Source: Pseudomonadota bacterium
GTDB taxonomy: Bacteria; Pseudomonadota; Gammaproteobacteria; Acidiferrobacterales; UBA6901
Assembly (NCBI GenBank): GCA_021783175.1
Contig: JAJXUF010000085.1
Location: 1-12,852, forward strand
Direction of reading: 5' to 3'
DNA length: 12,852 nt
Shown here: positions 6,338 to 12,852 of the stretch, in pieces
How positions within the stretch are numbered: the first letter of the stretch is position 1
Layout of the letters: each line of letters begins with the position of its first letter
Position numbers and translations under genes: made by a program
Notes under the pieces: model-generated
Database searches by the model: none
Seen by the model: the letters and a program-made list of their open reading frames with translations, nothing else
Told to the model about the DNA's origin: nothing

Positions 6338-6790
6338 TTACTTTCCGCGTACCAGCAATACCGGAACCGGTGCGGTGCGCACGACACCTTCCGCGACGCT
6401 GCCCATCAAAAGATGATCTAGGCCGCGCCGTCCATGAGTACCGATAATGATCAAATCGGCGGGCCACTCGCGCGCTTCTGCGACAATCATGGTGGCAACG
6501 CGCTGACCGAGGCGATCGATTTCGATGAAGCGCGTTTGCGCTTCGATTCCTGCATCACGCGCAGCGTGCTGCGCGCGCTCAAGCACACCTTGAGCAAAAC
6601 GCCTAACTGATTCCTGAATCTGTTTCAGGTCGATCGGTGTGAACTCAGCGTCCCACAGATAGGTCGCCGAGTCTGCAACGTAAATGATGCGCAGGCTGCC
6701 GCCCTCACTTCTGGCAAGGCGGATCGCCTCCTGTAAAGCATTGTTGGCCGTATCACTGCCGTCATGCGGAACTAAGATGTGCGTATACAT
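6338..6790 (-). CDS. Universal stress protein, UspA family
   Basis: A single-domain, 150-residue Usp protein, soluble and normally dimeric. The N-terminus THILVPHDGS carries the conserved nucleotide-contacting aspartate (D10). The ATP-binding signature G-x2-G-x9-G-S is intact at residues 117-131 (GTHGRRGLDHLLMGS), so it belongs to the ATP-binding subgroup. The end PVPVLLVRGK is the usual last strand. Such proteins promote survival under starvation, oxygen limitation and other stress; the precise role is unknown. ATG at 6790 has GGGGGTGA just upstream. It converges on the hibernation-factor operon with only 31 bases between. I find no clear FNR box in its own 221-base upstream region. Confidence 0.92.
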   Translation of the reverse strand: MYTHILVPHDGSDTANNALQEAIRLARSEGGSLRIIYVADSATYLWDAEFTPIDLKQIQESVRRFAQGVLERAQHAARDAGIEAQTRFIEIDRLGQRVATMIVAEAREWPADLIIIGTHGRRGLDHLLMGSVAEGVVRTAPVPVLLVRGK

Positions 6791-7011
6791 TACTCACCCC
6801 CATCACCAGCGTTTCCGGACCAGTCGAAATAACCTCCGTTACGTTCCGTATGCTACGGATGTTGCGGATAAAAGACCAGATAGTACATCGCCAAGAAAAA
6901 CGGCCCGCGTTATCCGTGTACGGTCGGCTAAGTATTCCTTGTAATGGATTGCGCACTTGGCCAAATCGACAATGTGCCAGACAATGATCTGAACGTCCCG
7001 CATAAGTTGGT

Positions 7012-8172
7012 TTAAGGTTCGACGACTATCAGCGGAACGAACATTTCCTGATTACTCACTCCACCGTGAACCCCGACATGGGCGTATCGATGCTCGCCGA
7101 CTATCCAGTCTTTGATCACAAAATTATGGTTCATCAGTAAAACATAATGACCGATCCGATCCCGCAAACGCGGGTGCGGGACGCCGACGCCAAAGTAGCC
7201 GTCTCGCAGGACCTGTTCGCTTCGCAGCAACGTGGCCTCGCGCGCCAGGTGCGTCGCGACGTAGTCTTCAAAAAGCGTGCACCTATCCGGATGCACGTAA
7301 CAGAAGGCCGCGCGCTGTTCGCCGCACAGCGGAAGAAGCAGCGTTTCGGCCAGTGCCGGGTGCGCGTCGAGCGAAACCAAAGCTTCTGGTGTAGTGTCGA
7401 TGAATCCATGATCACCAGTGACGATGACGATTGAATCGCGGCCGCGCACAGAGTTGATGAAAACGGAAAAGCCCGCATCAAGTTCGTCGAGATGCATCTC
7501 CACTTGTGTACTGGCAATTCCATGTTCGTGCGCCAGCCTGTCGAGATGCGGCCAGTATGCATAGGTGAAAGTCGGCTCCGTACTGCAATTCATGCACTTA
7601 TCGATTATGTCAAAGAATTGGGGCAAAGTGGTATAGCCACGCCGTAGCGCACCGCCGCTATGTGCCACGTTGAAAGCCGAATCAATAATGCGCTCGGGAG
7701 CCACTACGCAAGATCGGCGGGGTATGCGGTCAAACACGGGCTTGTGATCGAAGAGACGACCGGCATCAATCCCATTCCGCTCCAAACCCGGCCCACCGTG
7801 CCGGTCTTGAAACGGCAAGACGGCGATAACGCTGCCGAGTTCACTAAAATAGGTGAACCATCCCGTAAGACCATGCTGCTGCGGGGCAGTTGCTGTAAGA
7901 AACGTTGTGATGGCGGTTGCCGTCGTCGATGGAAATACCGACGTCATGCTTGCTCGCAGACCGCGCCGTAGTGTGTTTCCGGCCACCGTCTGCGCCAGGT
8001 GTTCGTAACCAAGACCATCGATGACTAGCAACAGCACATGCCGCCGTTTGGCAATGGCTGCCGGTTCCAGCGTCGTGAGCATGGGGTAGTCGACACCCCC
8101 TCCGCCCAGCGCCATTACCAGGGTTGCCATGAGGTTGACTATGCTGCCGCCGCGGTAATCCGGTAGTGGCAT
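7012..8172 (-). CDS. Alkaline phosphatase superfamily protein (phosphodiesterase / nucleotide pyrophosphatase type)
   Basis: A 386-residue metal-dependent hydrolase of the type I phosphodiesterase/nucleotide pyrophosphatase fold. The two-metal site can be traced: D52 (VIDGLG), a threonine nucleophile in FPSTTATA (T83 or T84), D211 and H215 (HLDRLAHEHG), D254 and H255 (VTGDHGF), and H369 (GVHGG). It would cleave a phosphate mono- or diester, but the substrate cannot be told; nucleotides or phospholipid headgroups are possible. No signal peptide or membrane helix is convincing, so it is probably cytoplasmic. ATG at 8172 follows GAGAGAG. It is divergent from the Lhr gene, with 179 bases between; a possible promoter and inverted repeat lie there. 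Upstream of usp, it is separated by over 200 bases and is probably not in one operon with it. Confidence 0.85.
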   Translation of the reverse strand: MPLPDYRGGSIVNLMATLVMALGGGGVDYPMLTTLEPAAIAKRRHVLLLVIDGLGYEHLAQTVAGNTLRRGLRASMTSVFPSTTATAITTFLTATAPQQHGLTGWFTYFSELGSVIAVLPFQDRHGGPGLERNGIDAGRLFDHKPVFDRIPRRSCVVAPERIIDSAFNVAHSGGALRRGYTTLPQFFDIIDKCMNCSTEPTFTYAYWPHLDRLAHEHGIASTQVEMHLDELDAGFSVFINSVRGRDSIVIVTGDHGFIDTTPEALVSLDAHPALAETLLLPLCGEQRAAFCYVHPDRCTLFEDYVATHLAREATLLRSEQVLRDGYFGVGVPHPRLRDRIGHYVLLMNHNFVIKDWIVGEHRYAHVGVHGGVSNQEMFVPLIVVEP

Positions 8173-8210
8173 GGCTCTCTCGCTCTGGCTTTGTACTCGC
8201 CGGCAGACCC

Positions 8211-8240
8211 ATTTCGCGTTTTACCCCATGCTAGCGAAAT
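8211..8240. repeat. Perfect inverted repeat, possible operator
   Basis: ATTTCGC (8211-8217) and GCGAAAT (8234-8240) are perfect reverse complements, 16 bases apart, between the divergent phosphodiesterase and Lhr genes. The half-site centres are 23 bases apart, roughly two helical turns, which suits a dimeric regulator. The half-sites flank the likely -10 element of the phosphodiesterase gene. Confidence 0.35.
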
Positions 8241-8247
8241 ATGTCGC
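8218..8247 (-). promoter_or_regulatory. Possible promoter of the phosphodiesterase gene
   Basis: On the minus strand, GCGACA (8242-8247) and TAAAAC (8218-8223) each match consensus at 4 of 6 bases, with an 18-base spacer. Transcription would start near 8211, about 40 bases before the ATG. The evidence is moderate; the inverted repeat overlapping it gives some extra weight. For lhr I see only a -10-like GATAAT at 8338-8343 without a -35 element. Confidence 0.3.
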
Positions 8248-8351
8248 CTGAAACCACCCGCTCAGGAAACACCCGACTGGCGGTCCGGGGCGAACGCCCG
8301 CTTGCCGCAACGGGGTAAGCGCGTTCAGGTTCGGCGTGATAATCTGTTGCA

Positions 8352-11300
8352 ATGAGTCTCGACCTTTTCCACCCCGCAGTGCGGGCCTGGTTCGCTGGCG
8401 AGTTTGCCGAACCGACGCCGCCGCAACAGATGGTGTGGCCAGCTATTTACAGTGGTCGCAACACGCTGATCGCGGCCCCTACCGGCTCGGGAAAAACCCT
8501 AGCCGCGTTTCTTGCGGCTATCGATATGCTCGTGCGCCAAGCGGTTGCCGGTGAACTGGAGGATGCAACCCAGATCCTATACGTGTCGCCGCTCAAGGCG
8601 CTTTCCAACGATATCGAACGCAACCTGCGCTGCCCGCTGGCTGGAATTGCACGGCAACTTGAGTCCCTAGGGGCAGACAGCGTGCAAATCCGCGCCCAGG
8701 TTCGAACCGGAGACACAACTCCAGCAGAACGCACAGCGATGAGCAAGCGCCCACCGCATATTCTGGTCACCACGCCCGAATCTCTGTACTTGATGCTAAC
8801 CAGCAACTCCGGGCGCAGCATGCTGAAGACAGTGCGTAGCGTTATTGTCGATGAAATACACGCTATTGCCGGCACCAAACGCGGTGCGCACTTGAGCTTG
8901 TCCTTGGAACGACTGACTGCACTTGCGGCGCAGCCATTTCTGCGCATTGGTCTGTCTGCTACCCAAAACCCGATTGCCGAAGTGGCGCGCTTCCTCACCG
9001 GAGGCGATGCGGAAGACTGCGTGATAGTCGATACGGGTCATTGGCGCGAACGCGATCTAGCCCTCGAATTGCCCGACACACCGCTAGAGGCGGTGATGTC
9101 GACGGAAGTCTGGGACGAGATCTACGATCGCCTGGCCATGCTTATCGGAAGCCACCGAACGACCCTGGTTTTCGTCAATACCAGGCGCATGGCCGAAAGA
9201 GTAACCCGCCACCTGGGCGAACGCCTAGGCAAGGAGCACGTAGCGTCGCACCACGGCAGTATGGCAAAGGAGCAGCGCCTTGCGGCAGAGCAACAGCTTA
9301 AGGCAGGCAGCCTCAAAGCGATTGTCGCAACAGCTTCGCTCGAACTCGGCATCGACATCGGCGATATTGATCTGGTTTGCCAAATTGGATCGCCACGTTC
9401 CATTTCTGCATTCCTGCAACGTGTCGGACGCTCCGGACATTCTCTTAATAAGACTCCACGCGGGCGGCTTTTTCCGCTCAGTCGCGATGAGCTCGTGGAA
9501 TGCGCAGCGCTGCTGCAGGCAGCGCGCCTTGGCGAACTCGACCAGCTGAACATTCCGCAGAAACCGCTCGACGTGCTGGCGCAGCAGATTGTCGCCGAAG
9601 TAGCGGCACGGGATTGGAATGAAACCGAGCTGTATGAGCGCATGCGTTGTGCCTACCCCTATCGTTGCCTGACGCGTGTCGAGTTCGACGCGATCACGTG
9701 CATGCTTGCTGACGGTTTCAGCACGCGCCGCGGGCGACGCGCCGCCTATTTACACCACGACGCAGTCAATCATCGCCTGCGTGCGCGCCGCGGAGCGCGA
9801 CTGACAGCGCTTACCTGCGGTGGCGCCATTCCCGACAACGCTGATTACCAGGTGCTTCTCGCCCCCTCCGACGTTTTCATCGGTACTTTGAACGAGGATT
9901 TTGCCGTCGAGAGCATGGTTGGCGACATCTTTCAGCTGGGCAATATGTCATATCGAATTCTCAAAACAGAACTTGGCCGGGTACATGTGGAAGATGCAAA
10001 CGGTCAACTGCCCACCATTCCATTCTGGCTCGGGGAAGCTCCGAGTCGCAGTGACGAACTTTCGGCAGCAGTGTCTCGTCTGCGCGACTATGTCGCCAAG
10101 ACATTGGCCAACCTCGACCCAGACGGGCTGGCCCATGCAAGCTTTCAATTGATGACGGAAACCGGTCTGACAAAGAACGCTGCCGACCAGATTACGCAAT
10201 ACCTTGGCGCCGCCAAGGGCGTGCTTGGCACAATTCCGACACAGCAGACGATCGTTCTTGAGCGCTTTTTCGATGAGAGCGGTGGCATGCAGTTGGTTAT
10301 CCATACTCCATTTGGCAGCCGCATCAATCGCGCATGGGGGATTGCTTTGCGCAAGCGCTTCTGCCGCAAATTCAATTTTGAACTGCAGGCAGCGGCAACG
10401 GATGATGCGATAGTACTGTCGTTAGGCGAGACCCATAGCTTTTCGCTGGACGAGGTCGGGCACTATCTGCACAGTAGTAGCGTTCGCGATGTCCTGATAC
10501 AAGCATTATTGGCTGCGCCACTGTTCACAACCCGGTGGCGCTGGAATGCCACGACCGCGCTTGCTATCAAGCGTTTTCAAGGCGGGCGCAAAAATCCACC
10601 GCAACTGCAGCGCATGCAGGCAGAAGACCTGGTCGCAGTTGTTTTTCCCGACCAGATTGCCTGCGCCGAAAACATTGTTGGCGATCGTGAAGTACCTGAT
10701 CATCCTTTAGTGAACCAGACAATTCTCGACTGCCTGCATGACGCTATGGACCTTGACGGTCTGGTTGCCTTGCTGTGCTCCATAGAAAGCGGCGCCATCT
10801 GCCTCGTTGCGCGCGATCTGCCGTTACCTTCCCCGCTCGCCCGGGAAATCCTGAACGCGAAACCATACGCGTTTCTCGACGACGCACCACTCGAAGAAAG
10901 ACGCACTCAGGCGGTTATGAACCGGCGTTGGCTTGATCCTGCGAGCGCGGCGGACTTTGGGCAACTTGATGCCGAGGCCATTCGGCGCGTGCGCGACGAA
11001 GCCTGGCCCGTGGCAAGCAGCCCCGATGAACTGCATGACGCACTGATGCTGCTCGGAGCGATAGCGGAGGACGAAGGCGCGGCAAACAGCTGGGAGAGGC
11101 ATTTTGCGACCCTTATTTCAACCGGGCGCGCTGCGCGGCTGCACTCGACCGGTGGAACACTTTGGGTAGCAACCGAACAATTGCCGATGCTGCTAGCCGT
11201 TTTTCCCGGTGGCCATGTTGATCCGAAAACCGACGTGCCGCCGAAATTCGCGCTACGCGTCTGGACACACGAACAGGCATTCACCGAATTAATGCGCGGC

Positions 11301-12683
11301 CGCCTTCAAGGGCTCGGGCCTATCTCCGTCTCGGCTCTTGCGCGCAAAACCGGTTGCGACGAAGTAGCTACCGAACATGCGCTCCTGAAACTGGAGACGG
11401 AAGGCTTTGCTTTGCGCGGTCGGTTTACGCCTGACCTGCGCGTCGGCATGACAGAGTGGTGCGAACGTCGCCTCCTTGCGCGCATTCACCGCTACACAAT
11501 AAAGAAACTTCGCGCTGATATTGAGCCGGCTAGCGCAAGCAACTTTCTGCGCTTCCTTTTGGAATGGCATGGGCTCGGGGACGGCCTGCAACCTGAGGGC
11601 CCACAGGCTCTCGCTGCTATCCTCGAACAACTTGAAGGCTTTGAGGCGGCATGCAGCGCATGGGAGTCGGATATATTGCCTGGCCGAATGCAACAATACG
11701 ATCCACAATGGCTAGACAGCTTGTGCCTTTCCGGTCGCGTCGTATGGGGGCGTTTTGCGCCGCCGCGTACGATTTCTGGAAGGAAGCGGGCCGCTGCGCC
11801 TGTGCGCAGCACGCCAATTGCACTGCTCACTCGCCGACATCTCGAAGTCTGGTATACGCAGTTGGAAAAGGAGCGCAATGGCGTGCGACTTTCAGCACAA
11901 GGACAGGCCCTGACCGACTATCTGCGCACGCATGGTGCATCATTTTTTGACGAGATAGTGCATTCCAGCGGATTACTCACAAGTCAGGCTGAAAGTGCAT
12001 TGGGCGAACTAGTCGCCGCCGGTGTGGTTAACTCCGACAGCTTCAGCGGCCTGCGCGCGCTACTGATATCTCCGGATCGACGCCGCAATCGGCAGAAACG
12101 CCGGCATGCTGCTCGTTTCGGTATAGAGGACGCCGGCCGCTGGGCGCTTTTGCAACCACAGGCCGCGGTAGTGACGGCACAGGCGGCAGAAGTGACTGAT
12201 ACGGCAATCGAACACATCGCGCGCGTTCTGTTGCACCGCTATGGGGTGATTTTCAAACGCATGCTCGAGCGTGAGGGCGCATGGCTACCTCCGTGGTACC
12301 AATTGCTGCGCGTCTACCGGCAGCTTGAGGCGCGCGGCGAGATTCGCGGTGGCCGATTCGTCAACGGCTTTTCTGGGGAGCAATATGCATTGCCGGAAGC
12401 CGTGGAAAATTTGCGCAAACTGCGGCGCAAGCCCGCGACCGCCCGTCTTGTGACGGTAAGCGCGTCGGACCCTCTGAATGTCCTCGGCATAATTACTCCG
12501 GGGATGCGCGTCCCGGCCCTAGCGACTAATCGCATTCTGTTTCGCGGAGGCGTTCCGATAGCCGTGCATATGGGAGGCAAGACACATTTTCTCGAACCAC
12601 TAGATCCTGCCCAGGAATGGGAGGCTCGCAACGCGTTACTGCGCCCGCAACCAGCCGGTTCGGAGCCGGGCTATATTAACTAG
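8352..12683 (+). CDS. lhr: Large Lhr-type ATP-dependent helicase (full length)
   Basis: A 1443-residue superfamily 2 helicase of the Lhr family, close in length to E. coli Lhr (about 1540). Lhr enzymes move 3' to 5' on single strands and unwind RNA:DNA and DNA duplexes, with proposed roles in DNA repair. Motifs: Walker A APTGSGKT (42-49), VSPLKAL (78-84), TTPESL (140-145), DEIH (167-170), SAT (202-204), TLVFVNTRR (271-279), [12 protein letters not shown] (326-337) and QRVGRSGH (356-363). A winged-helix and Lhr-specific core follows, with the signature [12 protein letters not shown] and [14 protein letters not shown] within residues about 725-776. The last 550 residues form the long C-terminal extension found in proteobacterial and actinobacterial Lhr. 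No frameshift is seen. ATG at 8352 is the only good start but has no clear Shine-Dalgarno sequence. No Lhr-linked ligase or nuclease gene is present beside it. Confidence 0.93.
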   Translation: MSLDLFHPAVRAWFAGEFAEPTPPQQMVWPAIYSGRNTLIAAPTGSGKTLAAFLAAIDMLVRQAVAGELEDATQILYVSPLKALSNDIERNLRCPLAGIARQLESLGADSVQIRAQVRTGDTTPAERTAMSKRPPHILVTTPESLYLMLTSNSGRSMLKTVRSVIVDEIHAIAGTKRGAHLSLSLERLTALAAQPFLRIGLSATQNPIAEVARFLTGGDAEDCVIVDTGHWRERDLALELPDTPLEAVMSTEVWDEIYDRLAMLIGSHRTTLVFVNTRRMAERVTRHLGERLGKEHVASHHGSMAKEQRLAAEQQLKAGSLKAIVATASLELGIDIGDIDLVCQIGSPRSISAFLQRVGRSGHSLNKTPRGRLFPLSRDELVECAALLQAARLGELDQLNIPQKPLDVLAQQIVAEVAARDWNETELYERMRCAYPYRCLTRVEFDAITCMLADGFSTRRGRRAAYLHHDAVNHRLRARRGARLTALTCGGAIPDNADYQVLLAPSDVFIGTLNEDFAVESMVGDIFQLGNMSYRILKTELGRVHVEDANGQLPTIPFWLGEAPSRSDELSAAVSRLRDYVAKTLANLDPDGLAHASFQLMTETGLTKNAADQITQYLGAAKGVLGTIPTQQTIVLERFFDESGGMQLVIHTPFGSRINRAWGIALRKRFCRKFNFELQAAATDDAIVLSLGETHSFSLDEVGHYLHSSSVRDVLIQALLAAPLFTTRWRWNATTALAIKRFQGGRKNPPQLQRMQAEDLVAVVFPDQIACAENIVGDREVPDHPLVNQTILDCLHDAMDLDGLVALLCSIESGAICLVARDLPLPSPLAREILNAKPYAFLDDAPLEERRTQAVMNRRWLDPASAADFGQLDAEAIRRVRDEAWPVASSPDELHDALMLLGAIAEDEGAANSWERHFATLISTGRAARLHSTGGTLWVATEQLPMLLAVFPGGHVDPKTDVPPKFALRVWTHEQAFTELMRGRLQGLGPISVSALARKTGCDEVATEHALLKLETEGFALRGRFTPDLRVGMTEWCERRLLARIHRYTIKKLRADIEPASASNFLRFLLEWHGLGDGLQPEGPQALAAILEQLEGFEAACSAWESDILPGRMQQYDPQWLDSLCLSGRVVWGRFAPPRTISGRKRAAAPVRSTPIALLTRRHLEVWYTQLEKERNGVRLSAQGQALTDYLRTHGASFFDEIVHSSGLLTSQAESALGELVAAGVVNSDSFSGLRALLISPDRRRNRQKRRHAARFGIEDAGRWALLQPQAAVVTAQAAEVTDTAIEHIARVLLHRYGVIFKRMLEREGAWLPPWYQLLRVYRQLEARGEIRGGRFVNGFSGEQYALPEAVENLRKLRRKPATARLVTVSASDPLNVLGIITPGMRVPALATNRILFRGGVPIAVHMGGKTHFLEPLDPAQEWEARNALLRPQPAGSEPGYIN

Positions 12684-12803
12684 CAAGATGTCCGGCATGC
12701 ATTCCATTTGCCAGTCGGTCCATCGACCTGCTTGATCTACGGCTTCGACGAGCCGGGACAGGATATCGGTGTGTCGTCGCGCAGCGAATACAGCCGCCCA
12801 CAC
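12636..12803 (-). CDS. Doubtful 55-residue reading frame overlapping the lhr end
   Basis: A minus-strand GTG frame runs from 12803 to a TAA at 12636-12638, overlapping the 3' end of lhr by 48 bases. The product has an amphipathic stretch ([20 protein letters not shown]) and protein-like composition. GAGG lies 10 bases before the GTG. I recognise no family. The frame is interrupted upstream by a TAA at 12810-12812, beyond which the same frame is open to the window end and could be the last 13 codons of another gene. It may be a chance frame, a small gene or a remnant. Confidence 0.18.
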   Translation of the reverse strand: MWAAVFAARRHTDILSRLVEAVDQAGRWTDWQMECMPDILLVNIARLRTGWLRAQ

Positions 12804-12852
12804 CGAAAATTATCCTCGCTCCTGCTCGCCCACCGGCTCAGCATCATGGCTT

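Noticed and set aside
5767..6387. 206-residue minus-strand frame antisense to the HPF-cold-shock gene
   Set aside because: The plus-strand gene has two recognisable domains and a ribosome-binding site; the antisense product has none.
6791..7011. FNR box in the usp upstream region
   Set aside because: No sequence with an acceptable match to TTGAT-N4-ATCAA was found on either strand.
8338..8354. Leaderless lhr transcript from the GATAAT at 8338-8343
   Set aside because: The distance to the ATG would fit, but there is no -35 or extended -10 element, so the promoter is not supported.

Overview
This looks like a chromosomal stretch from a free-living proteobacterium, most likely a betaproteobacterium. 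That is inferred from family resemblance of the proteins (RhlE, bacterial thiopurine methyltransferase, HPF fused to a cold-shock domain, full-length Lhr), moderate-to-high GC and sigma70/FNR-like promoter signals; no marker gene proves it. I see no tRNA, rRNA, CRISPR array, insertion sequence or phage gene, so it reads as ordinary housekeeping and stress-response DNA.

Left part (1-3850). A strong hairpin opens the window. A candidate 36-residue one-helix membrane peptide follows, whose Shine-Dalgarno sequence lies inside a 7-bp hairpin. Next is a DEAD-box RNA helicase of the RhlE type (+). It converges, across a hairpin terminator, on a thiopurine-methyltransferase-type methyltransferase (-). 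Two more minus-strand genes follow: an HPP-family integral membrane protein with an unusual C-terminal module, and a two-helix small membrane protein.

Middle part (4020-7010). A D-hexose-6-phosphate mutarotase-like gene (-) is separated by a 516-base regulatory region from a two-gene plus-strand operon: a 79-residue cysteine-containing protein, then an HPF/RaiA ribosome-hibernation domain fused to a cold-shock domain. The operon is preceded by a near-perfect FNR/Anr box placed about 41.5 bases before the expected transcription start. A UspA-family gene converges on it. Together these look like an oxygen-limitation or dormancy response.

Right part (7010-12852). An alkaline-phosphatase-superfamily phosphodiesterase (-) is divergent from a full-length Lhr helicase (+, 1443 residues). 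The intergenic region holds a perfect 7-bp inverted repeat around the likely -10 element of the phosphodiesterase gene. The last 170 bases hold no confident gene, only weak minus-strand reading frames.

No single obvious new system stands out. The best leads are the sequestered start site before rhlE, the FNR-type promoter on the hibernation-factor operon, the HPP protein in which the usual CBS pair seems replaced by a different short domain, and a shared GCGAAAT motif at two promoters.
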